A stretch of 64,000 nucleotides of DNA, from positions 62,001 through 126,000 of the forward strand of contig NZ_NFJQ01000003.1 in assembly GCF_002159945.1 (NCBI RefSeq), given 5' to 3'. Of this stretch, positions 35,562-43,417 are shown one piece after another. This DNA comes from Cloacibacillus sp. An23. GTDB lineage: Bacteria; Synergistota; Synergistia; Synergistales; Synergistaceae. A program made the translations under genes and the position numbers. Below the pieces are notes generated by a model, which worked only from the letters and a program-made list of their open reading frames with translations, was not told the origin of the DNA and searched no databases. Each line of letters starts with the position of its first letter. The first letter of the stretch is position 1.

Positions 35562-37036
35562 TCCTTCGAGAGCTTTCTCTTGACGATCTCCCCTATTGGA
35601 GAGCGCGGCAGCTTCGAGATGAATTCCACGATGCGCGGGACCTTGTAGTAGGAGAGCTTTTTCTTGCAGTAGTCTATGAGCTCCTTCGACGAGACTTTTT
35701 CGCCGTTACGAAGGACTACGAACGCCTTGACTATCTCGCCGCTCGTCGAGCGCGGCACGCCTATGACGGCGGCCTCCTTCACCGCGTGGTGCTCTTCGAG
35801 AGCGCGCTCGACCTCGCGCGAGTAGACCTTGAAGCCTCCGACGAAGATGACCTCCGAGGTGCGTCCTACTATGTAGAGGTAGCCGTCCTCGTCGAAGCGG
35901 CCTATGTCGCCGGTGCGGAACCATCCGCCGCAGAAGCGCCCCTCGGTCAGCTCCGGGCTTCGGTAATAGCCGCGCGCGACGCTCGCGCCGCGTATCCAGA
36001 GCTGGCCCTCGCGCCCCGGCGGCAGAGCCTCGCCCGCGTCTCCGCGTATCTCCGCCTCGACGCAGGAAACTATCGTGCCGACGCTGTCCGGCTTCGATTT
36101 GTCGAGCCCCGGCGTCAGGGCGACTACGGACGACGCCTCCGTCAGCCCGTAGCCCTGTATGACGTGCGTCTGGAGCGCCTCTTCTGCGCGGCGGCGCAGG
36201 CTGCAAGGCAGCTTGTCCGCGCCGGAGAGGACGCATTTTATCTTGGACGGTGCGGCGGCCCCGCGCAGGACGGCGGAAACCATCATCGCTATCATCGTCG
36301 GCACGGCCATCACTATCGTGACCTCCGCCCTGCGTATCGCGTCCATCGAAGTCTCGACCGGCATGAACGACGGGAGTATCACCTGGCGCGCCGCCTTGAC
36401 CAGCGGCAGCAGGGCGCCGCAGACGAAGCCGAAGGCGTTCGAATTCGGCAGCGCGTTCAGTATCACGTCGTCCTCGTCGAGCATGTCTATGTGGCTCACG
36501 CAGCTCTCTATGCAGGCGAGAAGGTTGGCGTGCGTCAGAGGCACGGCGTTCGGCTCGCCCGTTATGCCGGAGGTGTAGAAGATGACCGCGGTCTCAGGGT
36601 CCTCCTCGTCGCAGGGGCGGCCCGGTATGTTGTCCTCGAGCGAGTCGAGGCTTATCGCAGAGCAGGGGATGCCCTCCTCGGATATCAGCGGCACCAGCTC
36701 GTCGCAGCCGCGCGACGTGAGCACGGCGAACACGTCCGCGTGGCGGAGCTGCCGTATCAGCGGCACGTAGCCGGAGCGTGGGTCGATAAGCACGACCGCG
36801 CCGCCCAGCCGCCACACCGCGACGGCGGTGGCGAGCAGTATCGGGCTGTTCGGCGTCAGCAGCGCGAGGCGCTGGCCGCGCTTGAAGTTGCTCGTCCGCA
36901 GCCTGTCCTCGCATTCCTCGACCAGCTCGAGGAACGCGCCGCGCGACCACCAGGTCTTCTGCCACCAGATGAACGGCTCCGCCGGCAGACGGTCCAGGTT
37001 GTCCTTTATTATCGTTTCAAGCCTGCATGAAGACAA
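35558..37036 (-). CDS. AMP-dependent acyl-CoA ligase-like protein
   Basis: 492 residues, ANL superfamily. A3 loop is YTSGITGEPNAVPLTH, in which the usual PK is PN. A5 is GYGLTEASS, and A7-A8 read WFRTGDIGRFDEDGYLYIVGR. The A10 region reads SPIGEIVKRKL, so the catalytic lysine of the usual GK is glutamate; a lysine three residues later could substitute. It may activate a carboxylate, or have lost the adenylating half reaction. 27 bases after the M20 gene and overlapping citC by four bases. Confidence 0.87.
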   Translation of the reverse strand: MSSCRLETIIKDNLDRLPAEPFIWWQKTWWSRGAFLELVEECEDRLRTSNFKRGQRLALLTPNSPILLATAVAVWRLGGAVVLIDPRSGYVPLIRQLRHADVFAVLTSRGCDELVPLISEEGIPCSAISLDSLEDNIPGRPCDEEDPETAVIFYTSGITGEPNAVPLTHANLLACIESCVSHIDMLDEDDVILNALPNSNAFGFVCGALLPLVKAARQVILPSFMPVETSMDAIRRAEVTIVMAVPTMIAMMVSAVLRGAAAPSKIKCVLSGADKLPCSLRRRAEEALQTHVIQGYGLTEASSVVALTPGLDKSKPDSVGTIVSCVEAEIRGDAGEALPPGREGQLWIRGASVARGYYRSPELTEGRFCGGWFRTGDIGRFDEDGYLYIVGRTSEVIFVGGFKVYSREVERALEEHHAVKEAAVIGVPRSTSGEIVKAFVVLRNGEKVSSKELIDYCKKKLSYYKVPRIVEFISKLPRSPIGEIVKRKLSKE

Positions 37037-37063
37037 AATCTATCACTCCGCAAGAGAAAAAAT

Positions 37064-38263
37064 CTAATTTCCCGAAAGCGTGAGCGCCATATAGGCCTCC
37101 CACGCGGCGGAAAAGGGAAGCATGCTTTCGGGAACGTCGTAGCGCGGGTGGTGGAGCGGATATTCCAGTCCCGTGCCGAGAAGCATGAAGACCGACGGGA
37201 CGGCGTGCGTGAAGAACGAGAAATCCTCGCCCGAAAGCAGCGGGCGCTCCAGCATGTTGATGCCGTCCTCCCCGAAAAAAGGAACCCCGATACGAAGGAT
37301 CTCTTCCAGCATATCGAGGTTGTTTTCAATCTGCGCGTAATTGCGCGTATATTCAACGGAAGCGAGCCCGCGCAGCGCCTTCGCTATCGCCGGCGCGACG
37401 GTCTCTATGCGGCTCTGCACGAAGTCGCGCGTCTTGGGGTTGAAGGCGCGCAGCGTCCCCCAGAGGTTCGCCTGCTCGGGGATGACGTTGTACGCCGTGC
37501 CCGACTCGACCTGTCCGAACGACACGACGACCGCCTCGCGCGGATCCACCTCGCGCGAAAGCATAGCCTGTATCGTTATTATGATGTTCGCCGCTATCGT
37601 TACGGGGTCCACCGTCATGTGCGGCTCGGCGGCGTGTCCCGCCGTACCCCTCACGTCTATATGTATCCTGTCGGAGAGCGCCGTCATGACGCCCTTCTTT
37701 GTATAAAGCTCGCTGTACGGCAGCTCCGGCGTCCACGCCACGGCTGCGCACCGGCCTATCTCGAACCTCTCGACGAAATGATTCTCTGTCAGCGTCTTCG
37801 CGCCGCTGCGTCCCTCGCCGGCGGGCTGGAACAGAAATACGACGCGCTGCGGCATCTCTTCCCTGTGCTCCGCGAGTATCGCCGCCGCGCCGAGCAGCGC
37901 CGCCATCTCCGCGTCGTGGCCGCAGGCGTGCATCACGCCGGGCATACAGGACGAGAAGGGGAGGCCGGTCTGTTCCTCAGCCGCCACGGCGTCCATAGTC
38001 GCGCGCAGCATCAGAGCCGGGCCCGGGATGTCTCCGCCGAGCACGCCTATCACGGAAGTCGGCATGGCGTAGCCGGTGATTACCTCCATGCCTGGGATGG
38101 ACTTCAGGACGCCCGCTATTTTCGAAGCCGTGATGTTCTCTTCCATGGCAAGCTCGGGGAACTGGTGGAAGTCTCTCCGCCAGTCCTGCATATCGCCGTA
38201 AATACGTTCAGCCCCTTCGAGAAGCGCCGCTCCCAGCGCCGAAAGCTCCATCTGCTCCTTCAT
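37064..38263 (-). CDS. M20-family N-acyl amino acid amidohydrolase
   Basis: 399 residues from the ATG at 38261-38263 (GGAAGGG upstream). Peptidase M20D features are MRATMDAVAAEEQTGLPF and the metal-binding HACGHDAEMAALLGAA. A dimerisation insert follows (HIDVRGTAGHAAEPHMTVDP), and the late histidine region is LLSGEDFSFFTHAVP. Relatives hydrolyse N-acyl amino acids (hippurate, acetyl-diaminopimelate). First gene of the four-gene unit with the ligase, citC and citX. Confidence 0.9.
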   Translation of the reverse strand: MKEQMELSALGAALLEGAERIYGDMQDWRRDFHQFPELAMEENITASKIAGVLKSIPGMEVITGYAMPTSVIGVLGGDIPGPALMLRATMDAVAAEEQTGLPFSSCMPGVMHACGHDAEMAALLGAAAILAEHREEMPQRVVFLFQPAGEGRSGAKTLTENHFVERFEIGRCAAVAWTPELPYSELYTKKGVMTALSDRIHIDVRGTAGHAAEPHMTVDPVTIAANIIITIQAMLSREVDPREAVVVSFGQVESGTAYNVIPEQANLWGTLRAFNPKTRDFVQSRIETVAPAIAKALRGLASVEYTRNYAQIENNLDMLEEILRIGVPFFGEDGINMLERPLLSGEDFSFFTHAVPSVFMLLGTGLEYPLHHPRYDVPESMLPFSAAWEAYMALTLSGN

Positions 38264-38418
38264 GCACGCCCTTCCTTCCGTAAAACGAAGACTCTGACCC
38301 AATTTTTTGATAGTTTATCACAAAACGCGCCCGATGAAAAATCCGTGGCGCCGCGCGCGCCGCATCTGACGCGCCGCGCCTGGAAATAGTACAATACTCG
38401 CGTCGGGAGGCGATTCTC

Positions 38419-39360
38419 ATGACGGAGCCGCAGAAGGGCGCCGGAGCGATTTTCTTGTCGTATATATGGTGGGGCTCGATGCCTCTCTACTGGAAGCTGC
38501 TCGACAATGTTCCGTCCGGCGAGATACTCGGGCACCGCGTCGTCTGGTCGGCGGCCTTCATGCTCGCGGTGCTCACGGCGGCGCGCAAATGGCGCGCGCT
38601 CGCGTCGTTTGTCCGCTCCGAGCCGCGCGAAACGCTCTGGCTCGCGGGCGGCGGCTTCCTCATCACCTTCAACTGGTGGCTCTATATATGGGCCGTCAAC
38701 TCCGGGCGCGTCCTCGACACGAGCCTCGGCTACTACATGAACCCGCTGCTCTCGATACTCTTCGGACGGCTCTTCTTCGGCGAACGGATGCGCGGCGCGC
38801 AGAAGGCCGCGCTCGCTCTCGCGGCCGCGGGTGTGGCGGTGCAGGTCGCGGCCATGCGCGCGCTGCCCGCCGTCTCCGTGGGCCTCGGCCTCTCCTTCGC
38901 GCTCTACGGCGCGCTCAAGAAAAAAATCCCCGTCGATCCTGCGCTCTCGCTCTCAGTCGAGACGTTCGCCGTCGCGCCCGCGGCGCTCGCGTGGCTCTTG
39001 TGGCTCGAACGCGCGGGGGCGGCGGCCTATCCGTACGGCCTCGCGGCGGACCTCCTGCTGGCCGGAGCCGGCGTTATGACGTCCGCCCCGCTGATGCTCT
39101 TCGCCTACGGAGCGCGCCGCGTCAGCCTGACGACCGTCGGCTTCATACAGTATCTCTCGCCGACCATGACCTTCCTGCTCGGCACGTTCGTCTACCGCGA
39201 GCCCATGAGCGCGTACAGGCTCGCCGCCTTCGCGCTGATATGGTGCGCGATAGCGCTCTACACGGCGGACGCGGCGCTTCGTATGCACAGGGAAAAGGGC
39301 GGCGGCTCGGATTGTAACAGAGACGTTACGTTCAGGCGCACAAATCTTTACAAAAAATAA
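38419..39360 (+). CDS. rarD: EamA-family transporter RarD
   Basis: 313 residues with ten membrane helices. RarD traits are AIFLSYIWWGSMPLYWKLL at the start, NWWLYIWAVNSGRVLDTSLG and YYMNPLLSILFG, and FIQYLSPTMTFLLGTFVYRE near the end. GGAGGCGATTCTC precedes the ATG. The last 20 residues are hydrophilic and not part of the fold. Inner-membrane exporter-type protein of unknown substrate; no operon partner before the next promoter. Confidence 0.93.
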   Translation: MTEPQKGAGAIFLSYIWWGSMPLYWKLLDNVPSGEILGHRVVWSAAFMLAVLTAARKWRALASFVRSEPRETLWLAGGGFLITFNWWLYIWAVNSGRVLDTSLGYYMNPLLSILFGRLFFGERMRGAQKAALALAAAGVAVQVAAMRALPAVSVGLGLSFALYGALKKKIPVDPALSLSVETFAVAPAALAWLLWLERAGAAAYPYGLAADLLLAGAGVMTSAPLMLFAYGARRVSLTTVGFIQYLSPTMTFLLGTFVYREPMSAYRLAAFALIWCAIALYTADAALRMHREKGGGSDCNRDVTFRRTNLYKK

Positions 39361-39389
39361 TTGACAGTTCGCGCATTGCAATATATCAT
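39361..39389 (+). promoter_or_regulatory. Promoter of the ProC-like gene leader
   Basis: -35 TTGACA (39361-39366), 17-base spacer, -10 TATCAT (39384-39389), starting right after the rarD stop codon. Transcript start near 39397 gives a leader of about 280 nt. Confidence 0.8.
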
Positions 39390-39430
39390 ATCTGCCGAAA
39401 AATGTTTCGGACGGAAGAAGGGTGACGAAA

Positions 39431-39511
39431 ATGCTGCACAAACAAATCACGTTGAAAGCTAAGGCCGCTATCTGCGCGGCGCTCACCCTGCCTCGACCGT
39501 CTACCTTCTAA
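39431..39511 (+). CDS. Leader peptide ending L-P-R-P-S-T-F
   Basis: 26-codon frame with AAGGGTG seven bases before the ATG. It begins MLHKQITLKAKAAIC and ends with CALTLPRPSTF-type residues (proline codons CCT and CCG separated by arginine CGA). The stop codon lies 12 bases before a terminator-like hairpin. No homologue recognised. The placement between a strong promoter and the terminator argues for a regulatory leader peptide rather than a stand-alone protein. Confidence 0.65.
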   Translation: MLHKQITLKAKAAICAALTLPRPSTF

Positions 39512-39523
39512 ATCTTTTCCTTA

Positions 39524-39545
39524 GGACGCGCAGGCGTCCCCTTTT
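39524..39545 (+). terminator. Leader terminator hairpin
   Basis: GGACGC (39524-39529) pairs with GCGTCC (39534-39539), followed by CCTTTT. It stands between the leader peptide stop and the ProC-like gene, so a ribosome at the stop codon would cover part of its 5-prime arm. Confidence 0.6.
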
Positions 39546-39571
39546 CAAATACGCTTATCGTTACAGAATAT

Positions 39572-39604
39572 CTCCTCTCTCTCCGCGCTGAGCGGAGAGA
39601 GGAG
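39572..39604 (+). promoter_or_regulatory. Second leader hairpin
   Basis: TCTCTCCGC (39578-39586) pairs with GCGGAGAGA (39592-39600); CTCC (39572-39575) can extend the stem with GGAG (39601-39604). A strong stem of unknown role, 75 bases before the ProC-like start codon. Confidence 0.55.
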
Positions 39605-39676
39605 GTACGCTCTTCGCGGCGCGGACGCAGAGAGACCGCCGCCGCATGTCTTGGATTTAGAAGGGAACATGCTGAA

Positions 39677-40525
39677 ATGAAAAATTTTGCCGAAGAAATT
39701 AAATGCGCGGGAAATCTTCTCGAAGGAAAGACGATAGGAATAGCGGGCTTCGGACACCTCGGCTCGTCGATAGCGGGCGCTCTGCTCGCGAACGGCTTTC
39801 CCAAGGAGCGGCTGCTCGTGTCGTGCGGCGGAAGCGCCGCGACGCTGGAGCGCGCCGCGCGCATGGGCCTCGCCGGGTCTATGACCGACACGCTCACGCT
39901 CGCCGCGCGCGCGGACTTCATGCTGCTCGCCGCACGCCCTCAGGACCTCGGCTCGTTCGCGGGGCTTCGCCTCAAGGACGGCGCCTTCGTCATGTCCTTC
40001 ATGGCCGGCATCGCTCTTGAGACGCTTCATAAAATCTTCGACGCCGACCTGTGCCGCGTCATGTGCAGCGGCCCGGAGACGATAACCGACGGCATGGGCG
40101 TCGCCGTCACCTTCCCCTCAGAGGCGCGCCCCCACGCCGTTCTGCGCGCCGCCGGCCTCGAAGTCTTCGACCTCTCCTGCGAGCTGGAGCTCGACGCCTT
40201 CACCGTCGCGATATGCCTGCCCCCCATATTCCTCAACGTCGAGTTCGGCGCGGAGGAAAAGCGCGCGGCGCTCGCCGCGATGGGACGGCGTTATCCCGTC
40301 TGCGGGACTCTGCTCCCCTGGATAGAGCGCGTAGTCTCGGCGCACGCGGGCGAGAAGCGCGAAAGCTCGCTCGAAAACGTATCGACGAAGGGCGGCGTCA
40401 CCGAAGCCATGACGACCGCGCTGCGCGGGGGCGCGCCCCTCTCCGGCGCGATAGCGGCGGGAATGACGCGATGCGCGGAAATCAGCGCGGAGCTGGCCAA
40501 ACGCTTCGCCGCAAACGCGGCGTAG
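39677..40525 (+). CDS. ProC-like reductase (P5CR family, divergent)
   Basis: 282 residues. The N-terminal Rossmann motif is GIAGFGHLGSSIAGALLANG, followed by the P5CR-type LAARPQDLGSF and CSGPETITDGMGVAV segments. In place of the C-terminal SPGGTT signature the protein has STKGGVTEAMTTALRGG, so the pyrroline site is altered. It may make proline from pyrroline-5-carboxylate or act on a related imine. AAGGGA lies 11 bases before the ATG; a three-codon frame (39669-39680) overlaps the start by ATGA. Confidence 0.75.
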   Translation: MKNFAEEIKCAGNLLEGKTIGIAGFGHLGSSIAGALLANGFPKERLLVSCGGSAATLERAARMGLAGSMTDTLTLAARADFMLLAARPQDLGSFAGLRLKDGAFVMSFMAGIALETLHKIFDADLCRVMCSGPETITDGMGVAVTFPSEARPHAVLRAAGLEVFDLSCELELDAFTVAICLPPIFLNVEFGAEEKRAALAAMGRRYPVCGTLLPWIERVVSAHAGEKRESSLENVSTKGGVTEAMTTALRGGAPLSGAIAAGMTRCAEISAELAKRFAANAA

Positions 40526-40561
40526 GGACGCGAGCGGCAATTCATAGAATGGACAAAAATT

Positions 40562-41107
40562 ATGGACGCGGAGAAAAAATATCCCACATGGCTTGAAGGC
40601 CATATAAAAGACTGGGCAGAGAAACGGCTCACGACGATGACGCTCTGCTCGCAAAGCGGCGGGGAGCTGCTCGAAGTGTGGTACTACGGCGGGCTGATGC
40701 GCGTCGAAGGCGAAGCGCAGCCGTTTATAGCGGACACGGAAGAGGCCCCCGGCATGGTGTTCGCTAGGGACGCGCAAAGCGGCGAGGAATTTTTAATCTT
40801 CGACGGCGCGAAGCACGGCTACGACGCGATGTTCTGCGACGAGTACGACGCGGAGGCGCTCGCCTCGCGCAGGCTCAAAAGATACGGCATACCGCCGTCG
40901 AAGCTGATTTTAGAGCTAGGCTACAACATCGACTACGATGACGAAAAAGAGACCTTCGGCATAGACGGGGAAGGAAACGTCGAACTCATAGACGGGCGCG
41001 CCGTGCCGTGGGAGGACGTTAAGCGCAACGGCTTCGACTACATCGCGCTCTCGTTTATAGATAAAGAGTGGAAACAGCGGCAGTTTTTAGACGCGGAGCT
41101 TGCGTAA
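40562..41107 (+). CDS. Unknown soluble protein
   Basis: 181 residues, acidic, no signal peptide or membrane segment. Central part EEFLIFDGAKHGYDAMFCDEYD and C-terminal GFDYIALSFIDKEWKQRQF show no family I recognise. It lies 36 bases after the ProC-like gene on the same strand and probably shares its transcript. The codon pattern is that of a real gene. Confidence 0.7.
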   Translation: MDAEKKYPTWLEGHIKDWAEKRLTTMTLCSQSGGELLEVWYYGGLMRVEGEAQPFIADTEEAPGMVFARDAQSGEEFLIFDGAKHGYDAMFCDEYDAEALASRRLKRYGIPPSKLILELGYNIDYDDEKETFGIDGEGNVELIDGRAVPWEDVKRNGFDYIALSFIDKEWKQRQFLDAELA

Positions 41108-41118
41108 GGCTCCGCGCT

Positions 41119-41673
41119 TTATTTTCCAAACCCCGCGCGCGACAGCTTCACGGCGGCGGAGGCCGCGACGGCGGCCTTCACTACGTCGCCGCCCGCGGTG
41201 CTGAGAAAGCCTATCGAAAGGACTCTGAAGAAGGTCGCGCCGCCCTGCTCTATCCAGAAATTCAAAATCACGTAAAGATAGGCGACGCCGACGGCGTAGG
41301 TCGCTGCGACGCCGAGCAGCGCCGCGGCAAAATAGCGCGCCCAGCCCGGCTCCCCGCAACGCGCGCGCATACGCTCCGCGAGAGCGCCGCATATCCACGC
41401 GCAGCAGACGAAGCCCGGAATATACCCGAACGACGGCATGAATATGGCCGCCGGCCCCGCCGCCGATGTGAAAACGGGAATGCCGGCGAGCCCCATCAGC
41501 ATATAAAGAAGCTGCGAGGCCGCGCCCTTGCGCGCGCCGAGCGCGAAACCGGCGAGCATACAGACGAGCGTCTGCAGCGTGAACGGCACAAAAGGCACGG
41601 GAATCATTATCCTCGCGCCCACGGCGGACAACACCGCAAATAATGAAATTTCGGCCATAGCTCTTATCTTCAT
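41119..41673 (-). CDS. bioY: Biotin transporter BioY
   Basis: 184 residues from the ATG at 41671-41673, with six membrane segments. BioY hallmarks are ARIMIPVPFVPFTLQTLVCM, LYMLMGLAGIPVFTS and GYIPGFVCCAWICGAL. It is the substrate-binding S component for biotin, working alone or with an ECF module. The ribosome site is weak and the promoter lies close to the start. It overlaps a candidate BirA operator in its promoter. Confidence 0.93.
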   Translation of the reverse strand: MKIRAMAEISLFAVLSAVGARIMIPVPFVPFTLQTLVCMLAGFALGARKGAASQLLYMLMGLAGIPVFTSAAGPAAIFMPSFGYIPGFVCCAWICGALAERMRARCGEPGWARYFAAALLGVAATYAVGVAYLYVILNFWIEQGGATFFRVLSIGFLSTAGGDVVKAAVAASAAVKLSRAGFGK

Positions 41674-41680
41674 GGCGCGA

Positions 41681-41732
41681 ATGATAATCCAAAAGCGCAG
41701 CGTAGTCAACCTATAGAGCATCATCTGTTGAC
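41681..41732 (-). promoter_or_regulatory. bioY promoter with candidate BirA operator
   Basis: On the complement, -35 TTGACT (41704-41709), 17-base spacer, -10 TATCAT (41681-41686). GTCAAC (41705-41710) and GTTGAC (41727-41732) form an inverted repeat with a 16-base spacer. This is the architecture of BirA operators (TTGT-AAC / GTT-ACAA type half-sites 14-16 bases apart), and one half-site covers the -35 box. Repression by biotin-bound BirA is inferred. Confidence 0.55.
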
Positions 41733-41849
41733 ATTGCGCCGCGCAGGGGGCCGGCAAGGCCTATATATAAGGAAGTAAAAATTTTGTAAAAGTTTTCGCG
41801 CTCCCGCGCCGCGCCGCCGTTCCCGTTTCGAAGCGCGGAATCCGCCGTG

Positions 41850-42188
41850 TCAGCGAGGCCCTCCGCCTTCGCTTTCTTTTACCGGCGTTTCGCAGAACCC
41901 GCGCCGTGCGTATATGACGCGCGCTATCGTAACGGTCTTGCGTTCCTCGTCTACGCTGTAAAAAATGAGATGATTTTTCACAAGGCGCTTCCTGTATTCG
42001 CGCTTCAGCGGGCGTATAGGGACATAAGCGGGATCCGCGTAGGGGAAGGCCGCGATTTCCTCCGCCGCGCCCACCAGCGCCGCGGCGAGTCGTTCAGCGG
42101 CGGCGGGCGCTTTGAGCTCCGCGCTTATGTAGCGCGCCGTCTCCGCCATGTCGCGCAGCGCGGACGGCAGATACTCGAGCCTATACAA
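41850..42188 (-). CDS. RelE/ParE-type toxin
   Basis: 112 residues with the ParE/RelE fold pattern: RLEYLPSALRDMAETARYISA at the start, IAAFPYADPAYVPIR, and the C-terminal strands KNHLIFYSVDEERKTVTIARVIYARR. RelE-type members cleave mRNA at the ribosome and ParE types poison gyrase; the subtype is not decided here. It overlaps the antitoxin gene by eight bases, which enforces coupled translation. The final 12 residues after CETPV are a low-complexity tail. Confidence 0.87.
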   Translation of the reverse strand: MYRLEYLPSALRDMAETARYISAELKAPAAAERLAAALVGAAEEIAAFPYADPAYVPIRPLKREYRKRLVKNHLIFYSVDEERKTVTIARVIYARRGFCETPVKESEGGGPR

Positions 42189-42459
42189 GCTCTCCCGCTC
42201 CGGCGGCCTCTCTAACGGCTTTCAGAACGTCTTTTGACGAATAGCGCTTGTCCGAAGCTTCCGCCTCGCGCTCGGCCTCAAGCAGCTTGAAGTATATCTC
42301 GCTCTCGAGCCGGAGATTCTCGTAGGCCTCCATGCTGAGCACGACCATGTCGCCGTAGCCGTTCTTCGTCAGGAACACCGGCTTTCCGGTCTCATGCACG
42401 GTCTTTGAGATGTCGGCGAAATTGTTGCGAAGGTCCGAAACGGGACGTATCATGTTCAT
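42181..42459 (-). CDS. Phd/YefM-family antitoxin
   Basis: 92 residues. N-terminal DNA-binding half has IRPVSDLRNNFADISKTVHETGKPVFLTKNGYG-type Phd motifs (stated in parts: PVSDLRNNFADI and PVFLTKNGYGDMVVLSM). The C-terminal half is helical and would bind the toxin. GGAGGTGAGCGC precedes the ATG. A palindrome upstream is a plausible autoregulatory operator. Confidence 0.9.
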   Translation of the reverse strand: MNMIRPVSDLRNNFADISKTVHETGKPVFLTKNGYGDMVVLSMEAYENLRLESEIYFKLLEAEREAEASDKRYSSKDVLKAVREAAGAGELV

Positions 42460-42480
42460 GCGCTCACCTCCGCTTCAATT

Positions 42481-42498
42481 TTAGCATAATTGTGCTAA
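42481..42498 (-). promoter_or_regulatory. Toxin-antitoxin operator palindrome
   Basis: TTAGCA-TAATTG-TGCTAA (42481-42498) is an inverted repeat 22 bases before the antitoxin start codon, where Phd-type antitoxins usually bind their own promoter. Confidence 0.6.
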
Positions 42499-42604
42499 AT
42501 TGCGTCGCGCGCCGCCTTACTCGCCCTGCGCAAAAAGCCCGCGCCTCAGGCACGGGCTTCGAATGTTCGTGACGGGCGTTTGAGGGGCGCGCCCTCAGTC
42601 CGCG

Positions 42605-43249
42605 TTACTGCGGATCTTTTATGACGAGCGGCATTATCTTGCGCGCGGGCGTGCCGACGTAGGTGCCCTCCATCTGGATGTCCTTCAGCACCGCGCTGCC
42701 CATTCCTACGAGCACGTCGCAGTGTATCTTCGTGTATGGCTTTACCTTCGCGCCCATGCCTATGAAGACGTCGTCGCCTATATCGACGTTGTTGCCTATC
42801 GTCGCGCGCGGCGCGAGGTGGCAGAAGCTCCCGACGCTCGTGTCGTGGCCGATGTAGGTCGCGGAGTTCACTATAGTGTGCTTGCCTATGCAGGCGTCCG
42901 ACTCGAGTATGCAGCCGGCGAAGACGATAGTCCCCTCGCCGAGCCTCACCGAACTGTGGACGATTCCCATCGGGTGGACGAAGACGGGCCAGCAGACGTT
43001 CTTGAAGCGCGCCGCCATCCTGCGGCGGACTTCGTTCGAGCCTATCGCTATGACCGCCATCGTCTCCGGCGTGTCGGGCATCTCCGATACCGGGCCGAGA
43101 ATCGGGATGCACCACAGCGACTTGCCCCAGAGTTCCGAATTGTCGTCATAAATGCCGGCGCATCCGAAGCCGCACGCCTCGAGCGTGGAGAGGACGACCT
43201 TCGCGTGGTCTCCGGCTCCTATGAGAAAAACTTTGTCCTTTTTCTCCAT
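42605..43249 (-). CDS. NeuD/PglD-like hexapeptide acetyltransferase
   Basis: 214 residues from the ATG at 43247-43249 (AAGGGTGG upstream). The N-terminal domain is VFLIGAGDHAKVVLSTLEACG, the nucleotide-sugar-binding part of NeuD/PglD-type O- or N-acetyltransferases. A left-handed beta helix of hexapeptide repeats follows (SSVRLGEGTIVFAGCILESD through NNVDIGDDVFIGMGAKVKPY). These enzymes acetylate surface sugars. No glycan genes are adjacent, so its sugar is unknown. Confidence 0.88.
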   Translation of the reverse strand: MEKKDKVFLIGAGDHAKVVLSTLEACGFGCAGIYDDNSELWGKSLWCIPILGPVSEMPDTPETMAVIAIGSNEVRRRMAARFKNVCWPVFVHPMGIVHSSVRLGEGTIVFAGCILESDACIGKHTIVNSATYIGHDTSVGSFCHLAPRATIGNNVDIGDDVFIGMGAKVKPYTKIHCDVLVGMGSAVLKDIQMEGTYVGTPARKIMPLVIKDPQ

Positions 43250-43346
43250 CGTTACCACCCTTCCGTTTTGCATATTAAGATGACATATTTATTGTAACGC
43301 AAATTTTGCCAAAGTGCGCGTAAACGGGCAAAAACCGCTTATATCA

Positions 43347-43355
43347 TGGTATAAT
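43347..43355 (+). promoter_or_regulatory. Extended -10 promoter of the Aas-like gene
   Basis: TGGTATAAT (43347-43355) combines a TG dinucleotide with a perfect -10 TATAAT. No good -35 box is present. A start near 43362 leaves a 56-base leader before the TTG start codon. Confidence 0.6.
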
Positions 43356-43417
43356 CAGCTATTATGCCGGACTTGCGATTCCACTATTATCGCTTTCGTC
43401 CTTTCGGAGGGGTTGCA

